Below, piece by piece: positions 1 to 6,605 of a DNA stretch of 20,000 nucleotides. The position numbers and the translations under genes are program-made. Source of the stretch: Gammaproteobacteria bacterium (lineage in GTDB: Bacteria > Pseudomonadota > Gammaproteobacteria > Chromatiales > Chromatiaceae); the NCBI GenBank assembly GCA_020630035.1, contig JAHDCB010000005.1:1-20000 (forward strand), given 5' to 3'. The notes below the pieces were generated by a model that saw only the letters and a list, made by a program, of their open reading frames with translations, searched no databases and was not told the origin of the DNA. Each line of letters starts with the position of its first letter. Position 1 is the stretch's first letter.

Positions 1-266
1 AGGGTCAGGGTAACTTACCCCTTCGTGTGGTACGAGATTATTAGACCACTACAGGCAACATTATTGCAGGGAAGATCATTACCATCGGATGATCAGTATC
101 TTGCAACATCACCCGCAGCATCAGTTGTTCAGTCCACCATCATGGCACCGGTGATGCAGCAGGGTTATCAACTAGCTGGTGCTGGTGGTGACACAGGCTG
201 TGTTGCCTTGTAAACTGATAGGATTGCACGACATTTCAACTCTTTAATTGATACAGAGACAACATT
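1..266. other. Region upstream of lpd with no supportable gene
   Basis: No reading frame here resembles a protein I recognise. One plus-strand frame is open from the window edge to a stop at 211-213, but its translation has low-complexity character and no known motif. It does not look like the end of aceF, which often precedes lpd. A short perfect palindrome (GGGTAA C TTACCC, 8-20) is present. The lpd ribosome binding site is a weak AGAGAC at 255-260. The stretch may hold the lpd leader and promoter, but I see no convincing -35/-10 pair. Confidence 0.5.
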
Positions 267-1688
267 ATGCGTCAGGACATACAAACTCAGGTAGTGGTAC
301 TTGGTGCCGGGCCAGGCGGCTATAGTGCTGCTTTTCGGGCGGCAGACCTGGGCCAGAGTGTGGTATTGATAGAGCGCTATCCGACCCTGGGCGGGGTTTG
401 CCTGAATGTTGGTTGTATCCCTTCTAAGGCATTGTTGCACACAGCAGAAGTGATCAACGAAGCCGCTGAGCTGGAAGTGATGGGGGTGAAATATCCGGCA
501 CCGGAGATTGATCTGGATGCGATGCGGGTGGGAAAAGAAAAGGTGGTGGGTAAGCTGACTGGCGGGCTGGCAGCCCTCGCGAAACAACGCAAGGTGCAGG
601 TATTACAGGGCACTGGTCGGTTTGAGACGGATCACGTGATTCAGGTCACGGCAGAAGATGGCCAACAGACCCGGGTGCAGTTCGAGCATTGCATCATTGC
701 TGCCGGATCGCGCCCGGTGCAGATCCCGGTTTTTCCGAACGACGATCCGCGTTTGATAGATTCGACTGAGGCGCTGGAGCTGACCGATATTCCAGAGCGG
801 ATGCTGATTATCGGCGGCGGCATCATTGGTCTGGAAATGGCGACTGTGTATGCGACGCTCGGCAGCCAGATCGATATCGTTGAGCTTCAGCCTGGTCTAA
901 TGCCAGGGTGTGATCGTGATCTGGTGAAGCCATTGCAACAACGGTTGCAGAAACAGGTGCAGCAGATCTGGCTGAATACCAAGGTAGATGGAATCAGTGC
1001 GCAGGATGATGGTTTACATGTGACCTTTGCCGGAGATAAGGCATCGGAACCACAAGTGTATGATCGGGTGCTGGTTTCCGTCGGACGTATCCCGAATGGC
1101 AAACAGATCAACGCTGAGGCAGCTGGTGTGCAGGTAGACGAGCGTGGCTATATTGCAGTGGATCAGCGGATGCGAACCAATGTGCCGCATATCTATGCGA
1201 TTGGCGACATCGTCGGTAATCCGATGTTGGCGCACAAGGCGGTGCATGAGGGACACGTGGCCGCAGAAGTGATTGCCGGGCTGCCGGCTTTATTTGATCC
1301 GTTGACGATTCCGTCTGTCGCTTATACCGACCCTGAAGTCGCCTGGATGGGCCTCACCGAAACTGAGGCGAAGGAACAAGGCATTGCGATTGAAAAAGGC
1401 GTCTTCCCCTGGGCTGCCTCTGGTCGTGCACTCGGCATTCATCGTTCAGAAGGTCTGACCAAGCTGATCTTTGATCCGGAAACAAAGCGTATCCTGGGAG
1501 CCGGCATCGTCGGACGCAACGCAGGCGAACTGATCGGTGAGACAGTATTGGCGCTGGAGATGGGTGCAGATGCAGAAGATATCGGGCTGACTATTCATCC
1601 ACATCCGACCCTGAACGAGTCTATTGGTATGGCGGCTGAAATGGCAGAGGGTACGATCACCGATCTGATGCCACCCCGTCGCAAATAA
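267..1688 (+). CDS. lpd: Dihydrolipoyl dehydrogenase (E3)
   Basis: This 473-residue flavoprotein reoxidises the dihydrolipoyl group of 2-oxoacid dehydrogenase complexes (pyruvate, 2-oxoglutarate) and possibly the glycine cleavage system, passing electrons through FAD to NAD+ in the cytoplasm. The N-terminal FAD-binding motif GAGPGG is at residues 13-18. The redox-active disulfide is Cys45 and Cys50 in GGVCLNVGCIPSK. A second glycine-rich NAD motif (IIGGGIIGLE) lies near residue 180. The C-terminal dimer interface carries the His446-Pro447 and Glu451 active-site pair in HPHPTLNE. The length is normal for the family. The E1 and E2 genes are not visible upstream. higB1 starts 31 bp downstream with no terminator between, so read-through is possible. 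The opening residues MRQDIQTQVVVLGAGPGG match the proteobacterial pyruvate-dehydrogenase type of E3. Confidence 0.97.
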   Translation: MRQDIQTQVVVLGAGPGGYSAAFRAADLGQSVVLIERYPTLGGVCLNVGCIPSKALLHTAEVINEAAELEVMGVKYPAPEIDLDAMRVGKEKVVGKLTGGLAALAKQRKVQVLQGTGRFETDHVIQVTAEDGQQTRVQFEHCIIAAGSRPVQIPVFPNDDPRLIDSTEALELTDIPERMLIIGGGIIGLEMATVYATLGSQIDIVELQPGLMPGCDRDLVKPLQQRLQKQVQQIWLNTKVDGISAQDDGLHVTFAGDKASEPQVYDRVLVSVGRIPNGKQINAEAAGVQVDERGYIAVDQRMRTNVPHIYAIGDIVGNPMLAHKAVHEGHVAAEVIAGLPALFDPLTIPSVAYTDPEVAWMGLTETEAKEQGIAIEKGVFPWAASGRALGIHRSEGLTKLIFDPETKRILGAGIVGRNAGELIGETVLALEMGADAEDIGLTIHPHPTLNESIGMAAEMAEGTITDLMPPRRK

Positions 1689-1719
1689 GTTGCTGTGACA
1701 TCTATGTTTCCAACCAGCG

Positions 1720-1998
1720 ATGATCACGAGTTTTAAGCATAAAGGCCTCAAAAAATTTTATGAGTCGGGTGATGCGTCGGGTATTCAGTCTCACCACAAA
1801 AATCGCTTGCGCTTAATTCTGACTAATCCGGATCAGGCCAGAAGGCCTGATGATATGGATTTGCCTGGCCTCAGGCTTCATAAACTGCGGGGAGAGCGTA
1901 ATGCGACCTGGTCAGTGACAGTGAGTGGTAATTGGCGTGTAACCTTTCGTTTCAGGTTATGCCATGTTGAGGTTGTGAATTATGAGGATTATCACTGA
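1720..1998 (+). CDS. higB: HigB-family toxin, module 1 (RelE superfamily mRNA interferase)
   Basis: A 92-residue protein of the HigB / plasmid maintenance killer family. Family members are ribosome-dependent mRNA endonucleases held inactive by HigA. Family hallmarks visible here are the start MITSFKHKGLKKFYESG, the central segment LRLHKLRGERNATWSV, and the C-terminal core NWRVTFRF followed by VEVVNYEDYH. It is intact and full length. It is 51 of 92 residues identical to the second HigB at 2642-2920, without gaps. The stop codon overlaps the start of higA1 by one base (TGATG), the usual toxin-first order for higBA. No strong separate promoter is evident in the 31-bp gap after lpd. The toxic activity is inferred from the family, not visible directly. 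Confidence 0.92.
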   Translation: MITSFKHKGLKKFYESGDASGIQSHHKNRLRLILTNPDQARRPDDMDLPGLRLHKLRGERNATWSVTVSGNWRVTFRFRLCHVEVVNYEDYH

Positions 1999-2297
1999 TG
2001 AGTATGTATCACCCTGCCCACCCGGGCGCTATTTTGCAGGAACTTATTCTGGAACCTTTATCGCTGAGTATCGGACAGGCAGCTGAGCATTTGCAGATGA
2101 ATCCGGACGATTTAGCGAAGGTTGTGCATGAACAGGCGGCGATAACACCAGAGCTGGCTGCGTGTCTGGCCCGAACGTTCAGAAAGCCCTCTGCAAGTCA
2201 TTGGCTACGTTTGCAACAGGCCTATGATGCTTGGTCGGTCCGGGCAGTACAGCAGCCAGCGACCTGGCCACAGGCAGTGCGGCCGCAATATGCCTGA
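1998..2297 (+). CDS. higA: HigA-family antitoxin, module 1 (divergent helix-turn-helix)
   Basis: A 99-residue partner of higB1, translationally coupled through TGATG; a second in-frame ATG two codons later (2004) could also serve. The opening HPAHPGAILQELILEPL is typical of HigA (the HPG...L pattern). A helix-turn-helix of the XRE type spans roughly residues 25-55 (SIGQAAEHLQMNPDDLAKVV), followed by the family's ITPELAACLARTF and WLRLQQAYDAW. The expected role is to neutralise HigB and repress the operon. The recognition helix (NPDDLAKVVHEQA) differs strongly from the commoner SRVALSRVLHGRA form in higA2, so DNA specificity probably differs. The frame is intact with no sign of decay. Confidence 0.88.
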   Translation: MSMYHPAHPGAILQELILEPLSLSIGQAAEHLQMNPDDLAKVVHEQAAITPELAACLARTFRKPSASHWLRLQQAYDAWSVRAVQQPATWPQAVRPQYA

Positions 2298-2311
2298 TGT
2301 GTTTGGATCCC

Positions 2312-2629
2312 CTATCCCGGGGCATGTTGTTGCAAGGTTTCATGGGGATGTTGATTCTTCAGAACACGAATAGTTGGTTGGGGCCGTCGTTTTGCCTGGG
2401 CTAGATCATAATTTGTCTGCATCGCAAGCCAGGCCCGGGCAGTGCTGATACCTGCCATTTCCAGGCGCAAGGCCAGATCAGTGCTGATCGCTGCCCGGCC
2501 ATGCAATACACGAGATAGTGCTACGCGAGACATGCCTAGCTGGTCAGCGGCTTCTGTGACGCTCAGGCCCAGGTCGGTAATGACATCTTCGTACAACAGT
2601 TCGCCAGGATGCGGCGGGTTTTTCATCAT
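2312..2629 (-). CDS. higA: HigA-family antitoxin, module 2
   Basis: A 105-residue HigA antitoxin on the minus strand, 12 bp downstream of higB2. It shows the canonical family pattern: NPPHPGELLYEDV, then the helix-turn-helix LSVTEAADQLGMSRVALSRVLHGRAAIS (about residues 22-50), then LALRLEMAGISTARAWLAMQTNYDL. A basic, proline-containing tail (residues about 80-105) extends past the usual end of the domain. Two consecutive ATG codons (2629 and 2626) can start it. It is expected to bind and silence HigB2 and to autorepress from the operon promoter. Its stop lies 14 bp from the stop of higA1, so the two modules converge with no visible terminator between them. Confidence 0.93.
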   Translation of the reverse strand: MMKNPPHPGELLYEDVITDLGLSVTEAADQLGMSRVALSRVLHGRAAISTDLALRLEMAGISTARAWLAMQTNYDLAQAKRRPQPTIRVLKNQHPHETLQQHAPG

Positions 2630-2641
2630 GGCATTGTGCCT

Positions 2642-2920
2642 CTAATGGTAATCAACATAATTGACCAGCTCGACATCTGTGCCGGTAAAGCGAAAGGTCA
2701 CTCGCCAGTTACCGTTAACCCATATTGACCAGTGTCTGTTCAGTTCGCCCTTTAGCTGGTGTAGCCTGAAGGAAGGGATACTCAGATCTTCCGGGCCTGT
2801 GGCAACGTCCAGCAACGCCAGTATCCGTCGCAGTTTTGCGGCATGTGTTGTCTGAATGCCTCGGGTTGTTCCTGTTTTGTAGAAAACTTCCAGGCCTTTG
2901 TGTCGGAATCCGGTAATCAT
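2642..2920 (-). CDS. higB: HigB-family toxin, module 2
   Basis: A 92-residue HigB toxin, the same length as HigB1 and aligning to it end to end with 51 identical positions. The conserved core GNWRVTFRF and the end VELVNYVDYH are present, as are MITGFRHKGLEVFY at the start and FRLHQLKGELN in the middle. The gene is first in its operon and precedes higA2 by 12 bp. A good sigma-70-like promoter with internal direct repeats lies directly upstream (2928-2956), leaving only a very short leader. The gene appears complete and functional. Ribosome-dependent RNase activity is a family-based inference. Confidence 0.93.
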   Translation of the reverse strand: MITGFRHKGLEVFYKTGTTRGIQTTHAAKLRRILALLDVATGPEDLSIPSFRLHQLKGELNRHWSIWVNGNWRVTFRFTGTDVELVNYVDYH

Positions 2921-2927
2921 GCCGCAG

Positions 2928-2956
2928 ATTGTATCGCGTTACGTTACGCGTTACAA
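2928..2956 (-). promoter_or_regulatory. Promoter and likely operator of the second higBA module
   Basis: Read on the minus strand, TTGTAA (2951-2956) and TACAAT (2928-2933) are separated by exactly 17 bp, a good sigma-70 arrangement just upstream of the higB2 ATG. The spacer is filled by two direct copies of the 8-mer CGCGTTAC (2935-2942 and 2947-2954, 12-bp period on the plus strand). Repeats within the promoter are the expected place for a HigA autorepression operator; that role is inferred. Confidence 0.6.
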
Positions 2957-3081
2957 ACCACTGAGCGTAGTGTTTGATAACTCCATCGCTTTGATTGCCC
3001 GGTATCGTATGGCGCGGTTTCGTTATTATCAGGGACAGGGACGGAGATAGATTAAGTCATGTCACCAGTGATCTGCGCAGG

Positions 3082-3110
3082 GTTGAATTCAGGGCTATAT
3101 AACCCCATGT
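3082..3110 (+). promoter_or_regulatory. Sigma-32 (RpoH) type heat-shock promoter of htpG
   Basis: GTTGAAT (3082-3088) is followed after 14 bp by CCCCATGT (3103-3110). The sigma-32 consensus is CTTGAAA, 13-15 bp, CCCCATNT, so the -10 box matches fully and the -35 core TTGAA matches. It lies about 45 bp upstream of the htpG ATG, as expected for a heat-shock gene. A ribosome binding site, GGAGAG, is at 3138-3143. Confidence 0.8.
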
Positions 3111-3153
3111 CTGGCGAAATCTTCCCCCACTTTCACGGAGAGATAACCAAATT

Positions 3154-5154
3154 ATGAGTGGACAGAAAGAAACCCTGACTTTTCAGGCCGAAGTCAGCCA
3201 GGTATTGAATCTGGTAATTCGTTCGTTATACAGCAACAAAGAAATCTTTTTGCGTGAGCTGGTCTCCAATGCGTCGGACGCGGCAGAAAAGCTGCGGTTT
3301 GAGGCATTGGCAGACGATGCACTGTATGAGAGCGATCCTGAGCTGCGGATTCGCCTGCACGTGGATAAAGACGCGAATACCTTGTCGATTGAGGACAATG
3401 GTATCGGCATGAGCCGGGCTGAAGTTGGTGAAACAATTGGTACCATCGCCAGCTCTGGTACGAAAAAGTTTCTGGCTGAACTGTCTGGTGATCAGACCAA
3501 AGACAGTGCCTTGATCGGCCAGTTTGGTGTCGGATTTTATTCGGCCTTTATCGTGGCCGATAAGGTGACGCTGGAAACACGTCGGGCTGGTTTGTCTGCG
3601 GCTGAGGGTGTGCGCTGGGAGTCGAGTGGCGAAGGCAGCTACACGTTGGAAACGATTGAACGTGCACAGCGGGGTACGACTGTTACCCTGCATCTGAACG
3701 AAGACGCAAAGGACTATCTGGATGATTGGCGCCTACGTTCGGTCGTGAATAAGTTTTCTGATCATATTGCGATGCCGGTTGAAATGCTGGAACAGCCACC
3801 GGCGCCACCACCGGCTGCAGACGATGACAAAAAAGATGACGCCGCTGACGATGCTGAGCAGAAAGACGACGCAGATAACAAAGCGACGGAAACACCGGCC
3901 CCGGAATGGAAAAAGGTGAATACCGGTACTGCCTTGTGGATGCGGAATAAGTCAGACATCAAAGACGAGGAATATCAGGAGTTTTATAAGCACGTTAGTA
4001 GTGACTTTGAAGAAGCCCTGACCTGGGCGCATAACCGGGTGGAAGGCAGTCATGACTATACGTCGCTGCTGTATATTCCGGGTCGCGCGCCGTTTGATCT
4101 GTGGGAACGTGAGCAGAAGCATGGTGTGAAGCTATATGTGCGCCGCGTGTTCATCATGGATGAAGCAGATAAGTTGATGCCGCGTTATCTGCGCTTTGTG
4201 AAGGGTATCGTGGATTCAGACGATCTGCCGCTGAATGTCTCGCGTGAGCTGCTGCAGGAAGATAAAAAGATCGATAATATCCGTACGGCGAATACGAAGC
4301 GGATTCTTGGCCTGCTGGAAAAAATGGCGAAGGATGATAACGAAAAGTACGAGAAGTTCTGGGGTCAGTTCGGCAATGTGCTGAAGGAAGGGCCGGCGGA
4401 AGATTATACGAATCGCGAAAAGATCGGTGGTCTGTTGCGTTTTGCCTCCACGGCTGAAGGCGATCCGACGCATGTCTCGCTGGATCAGTATATTGAGCGG
4501 ATGGTCGAGAAGCAGGAAAAGATCTATTACATCACGGCAGATAATCTGGCGGCAGCGCGTAACAGCCCGCACCTTGAGGTGTTCAAGAAGAAAGGCATTG
4601 AGGTGTTGTTGCTGGTTGACCGGGTAGATGAATGGCTGGTCTCGCACTTCATGGAGTATAAAGACAAGCAATTGCAGTCGGTCGCGAAGGGTGAATTAGA
4701 TCTGGGCGATCTGGCGGATAAGGAAGATCAGGAAAAGGCAGAAAAGGCCTCTGAAGAGCACAAGCACTTCCTGGAGCGGGTTAAGACTGCACTGGGTGAT
4801 GAGGTCAAATCAGTGCGTGTTTCCACGCGCTTGACAGATTCTCCGGCGTGTCTGGTGGTGGAGCAGTATGACATGAGCCAGAATATGGCGCGGATGCTGC
4901 AACAGATGGGACAAGGTGCCGGTGGACCTGCGCCGACGCCGATTATGGAGGTCAATCTGGAACATCCACTGATCAGTCAGATGGACCAGGAAGCGGACGA
5001 AGATCAGTTTGTTGATCTGGCGAAGCTGGTATTTGATCAGGCCTTACTGGCGGAAGGTGGTCAGTTGCAAGACCCGGCGACCTTTGTGCACCGTCTGAAC
5101 CGGTTGATTCTGGATCTGCAGGGCAAGCAGCCTGCAGTAGCAGAATCTGCCTGA
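3154..5154 (+). CDS. htpG: Hsp90-family chaperone HtpG with an acidic interdomain linker
   Basis: This 666-residue cytoplasmic ATP-dependent chaperone is about 40 residues longer than E. coli HtpG (624). The N-terminal GHKL ATPase domain (about 1-210) has NKEIFLRELVSNASDA with Glu35 and Asn39, EDNGIGMS, and the lid-region motif GQFGVGFYSAF. The middle domain starts near residue 251 (EWKKVNTGTALWMRNKSDI) and includes LPLNVSRELLQ. The C-terminal dimerisation domain ends with DQALLAEGGQLQDPATFVHRLNRLI. Between the first two domains, residues 215-249 form a proline-rich then Asp/Lys/Glu/Ala-rich segment that is absent or short in E. coli HtpG and resembles the charged linker of eukaryotic Hsp90. 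The gene is monocistronic, with an RpoH-type promoter upstream and a strong terminator downstream. Confidence 0.97.
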   Translation: MSGQKETLTFQAEVSQVLNLVIRSLYSNKEIFLRELVSNASDAAEKLRFEALADDALYESDPELRIRLHVDKDANTLSIEDNGIGMSRAEVGETIGTIASSGTKKFLAELSGDQTKDSALIGQFGVGFYSAFIVADKVTLETRRAGLSAAEGVRWESSGEGSYTLETIERAQRGTTVTLHLNEDAKDYLDDWRLRSVVNKFSDHIAMPVEMLEQPPAPPPAADDDKKDDAADDAEQKDDADNKATETPAPEWKKVNTGTALWMRNKSDIKDEEYQEFYKHVSSDFEEALTWAHNRVEGSHDYTSLLYIPGRAPFDLWEREQKHGVKLYVRRVFIMDEADKLMPRYLRFVKGIVDSDDLPLNVSRELLQEDKKIDNIRTANTKRILGLLEKMAKDDNEKYEKFWGQFGNVLKEGPAEDYTNREKIGGLLRFASTAEGDPTHVSLDQYIERMVEKQEKIYYITADNLAAARNSPHLEVFKKKGIEVLLLVDRVDEWLVSHFMEYKDKQLQSVAKGELDLGDLADKEDQEKAEKASEEHKHFLERVKTALGDEVKSVRVSTRLTDSPACLVVEQYDMSQNMARMLQQMGQGAGGPAPTPIMEVNLEHPLISQMDQEADEDQFVDLAKLVFDQALLAEGGQLQDPATFVHRLNRLILDLQGKQPAVAESA

Positions 5155-5166
5155 GTCCGTTGCTGT

Positions 5167-5188
5167 GGCTGGCAGTAAACTGCCAGCC
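5167..5188. repeat. Perfect inverted repeat in the htpG 3' untranslated region
   Basis: GGCTGGCAGT (5167-5176) and ACTGCCAGCC (5179-5188) are perfect complements separated by two bases. They can form a 9-10 bp hairpin 12 bp after the htpG stop. There is no following T-run, so it is not a classical terminator, but it may protect the mRNA 3' end ahead of the real terminator at 5207-5242. Confidence 0.6.
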
Positions 5189-5206
5189 TGATTGCGATGC
5201 GCTACC

Positions 5207-5242
5207 AAAAAGCCCTGACACAGCATTGTGTCAGGGCTTTTT
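5207..5242. terminator. Bidirectional intrinsic terminator between htpG and yidD
   Basis: GCCCTGACACA (5212-5222) and TGTGTCAGGGC (5227-5237) form a perfect 11-bp stem with a GCAT loop. Five A (5207-5211) precede it and five T (5238-5242) follow it, so it can terminate on both strands: htpG on plus and the rpsF-to-yidD run on minus. The yidD stop codon (5231-5233) and its last codons lie inside the stem. Confidence 0.9.
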
Positions 5243-5458
5243 GGGTTTGGGTACCGGGTCGTAGCCGCTTTCGTGCCAGGGGTGGCAGCGTCCCAGGCGT
5301 TTCAGACCGAGCCAGATCCCGCGTCTTACTCCCCAATGTGTGATCGCTTCCTGCATGTAGGCAGAACAGGTTGGCAGGTAGCGGCAACGGTTGCCAAGAA
5401 CCGGACTGATACACAATTGATAGGCGCGGATCAGCCATAGACACAGTCGTTTCATCAT
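5231..5458 (-). CDS. yidD: Membrane protein insertion efficiency factor YidD
   Basis: A 75-residue basic protein of the YidD family (UPF0161), a small membrane-associated protein that helps YidC-dependent insertion of inner-membrane proteins. Visible family features are the N-terminal amphipathic helix (CLWLIRAYQLCISP), the Cys25-x5-Cys31 segment CRYLPTCSAYM, and GLKRLGRCHPWHESGYDPVP near the end. Tandem ATG codons (5458 and 5455) are possible starts; the first overlaps the nadD stop by four bases (ATGA), implying translational coupling. In most proteobacteria yidD sits between rnpA and yidC, so this location behind nadD is unusual. Its 3' end is embedded in the terminator hairpin. Confidence 0.95.
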   Translation of the reverse strand: MMKRLCLWLIRAYQLCISPVLGNRCRYLPTCSAYMQEAITHWGVRRGIWLGLKRLGRCHPWHESGYDPVPKPKKP

Positions 5459-6114
5459 GTAATGGTTGTGTTGCCGGGTGATGTTGCCTGCCGATACAGG
5501 CCGTGTTGCCGGATCAGTGTGTGCACAGCGTCCGGTAGCTGGTGTGCGATAGCCTGATCATTTCGAGCCAGGGCACGGCGGATGGTCGTGGAGGATATAG
5601 CAGGGGGTGTGAGGGTATGTTGATACACTAATCCGGACGAGCACTGGTGTAAGGCTGTGGGTTGATCGGTGTAGTTCAGGGTGAGGCTGTCAGGTGGGGT
5701 TAGTGGTTGGTTGGCCCGCTGGACGACGATCAGATGGGCAAGTTGCAACAGTTGTCTGGGTTGTTTCCAGTGATGCAGTTGGGAAAAGGTGTCTGACCCG
5801 ATTATGAGACACAGGGTATGGCCGGGTAAACGTTGTTGTAATGCAGACAGGGTGTCTACCATGTACGATGGGCCACCGCGCTCAATTTCACAGGTATCGA
5901 CACAAAACGCCGGTTGGCTGGTGATGGCGGCTTGCACCAGGGCTAGTCGTTGTAAGGCACTGGCCTGGGGTTGTGTCTTGTGAACAGCCTGATGCAGGGG
6001 TATCCAGCGGATCTGGCTGAGTCTGAGGGTGCGGTGGACCGACTCAGCCAGTGTCAGGTGTCCCAGATGTGGTGGATCAAAGGTGCCGCCGAAGATGCCG
6101 ATCATGTCCGGCAC
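5455..6114 (-). CDS. nadD: Nicotinate-nucleotide adenylyltransferase
   Basis: A 219-residue enzyme that converts nicotinate mononucleotide and ATP to deamido-NAD in NAD biosynthesis. The nucleotidyltransferase motif GTFDPPHLGH (residues 10-19) includes the catalytic H-x-G-H pattern. Other family signatures are GGPSYMVDTL (80-89), IIGSDTF (104-110) and ISSTTIRRAL near 173-182. The chosen start is GTG at 6114, 11 bp after the rplI stop; an ATG three codons later (6105, protein MIGIFGG) is equally plausible and neither has a strong ribosome binding site. It overlaps yidD by four bases. nadD is more often found next to proA, holA or rsfS, so its place after rplI is uncommon. Confidence 0.95.
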   Translation of the reverse strand: MPDMIGIFGGTFDPPHLGHLTLAESVHRTLRLSQIRWIPLHQAVHKTQPQASALQRLALVQAAITSQPAFCVDTCEIERGGPSYMVDTLSALQQRLPGHTLCLIIGSDTFSQLHHWKQPRQLLQLAHLIVVQRANQPLTPPDSLTLNYTDQPTALHQCSSGLVYQHTLTPPAISSTTIRRALARNDQAIAHQLPDAVHTLIRQHGLYRQATSPGNTTIT

Positions 6115-6125
6115 CCAGCTACGGG

Positions 6126-6578
6126 TTATGCGGCAACCACATGTACAGGTAGGGTAGTTTCGACATCTGTATGCAGGTGGATGGTGACCGTATAGTCGCC
6201 GATCTGGCGGAACGGACCTTCTGTCAGCCGGACTTCATTGCGTTCCAGGGTAATGCCAATCTGGGCGCAGGTTGCGATGATGTCTCTGATGCCGACGGAG
6301 CCGAACAGCTTGCCTTCTTCACCGACCTTGTGAGCAATCGTAATCCCATTGGGCAACGCATCCAGGTGTGATTTGCGTGCCTCGGCGGCCTGTTGTTTGG
6401 CTAGTGCTTGGCGTTCCCATTCGGCGCGCTTTTGTTCAAATTCTGCCACATTCTGTTTGCTGGCAAATACCGCCTTGCCTTGCGGGATCAGAAAGTTACG
6501 GGCATAACCCGGCTTGACTGAGACCAATTCGCCCAGTGCACCGAGATTCGGAACCTTATCTAATAAAATCACATTCAT
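6126..6578 (-). CDS. rplI: 50S ribosomal protein L9
   Basis: A 150-residue protein, close to the E. coli length of 149. The N-terminal RNA-binding domain has the signature MNVILLDKVPNLGALGELVSVKPGYARNFLIPQGKA. A charged connecting helix follows (about 42-75, EFEQKRAEWERQALAKQQAAEA), and the C-terminal domain ends VTIHLHTDVETTLPVHVV. L9 binds 23S rRNA near the L1 stalk base and affects frame maintenance. The ATG is preceded by AAGG about nine bases upstream. It follows the DUF2232 gene by 25 bp and precedes nadD by 11 bp, consistent with one transcript. Confidence 0.98.
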   Translation of the reverse strand: MNVILLDKVPNLGALGELVSVKPGYARNFLIPQGKAVFASKQNVAEFEQKRAEWERQALAKQQAAEARKSHLDALPNGITIAHKVGEEGKLFGSVGIRDIIATCAQIGITLERNEVRLTEGPFRQIGDYTVTIHLHTDVETTLPVHVVAA

Positions 6579-6591
6579 GAGTAAAACCTTG

Positions 6592-6605
6592 AGATAGCGC
6601 TATCT
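6592..6605. repeat. 14-bp perfect palindrome at the DUF2232-rplI junction
   Basis: AGATAGCGCTATCT is a perfect palindrome that covers the stop codon of the DUF2232 gene and lies 13 bp upstream of the rplI ATG. It could be a small protein-binding site or chance. No T-run follows, so it is not a terminator. Confidence 0.4.

Noticed and set aside
1..213. Open plus-strand frame before lpd
   Set aside because: It has no motif, no ribosome binding site at its internal ATG and no resemblance to aceF or any family I know; the length is within chance.
168..587. Minus-strand open frame of 139 codons overlapping the lpd start
   Set aside because: It lies opposite a certain gene, has biased His/Gln composition typical of an antisense shadow, and shows no family features.
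2298..2311. Terminator between the convergent higA genes
   Set aside because: Only 14 bp with no hairpin plus T-run on either strand.
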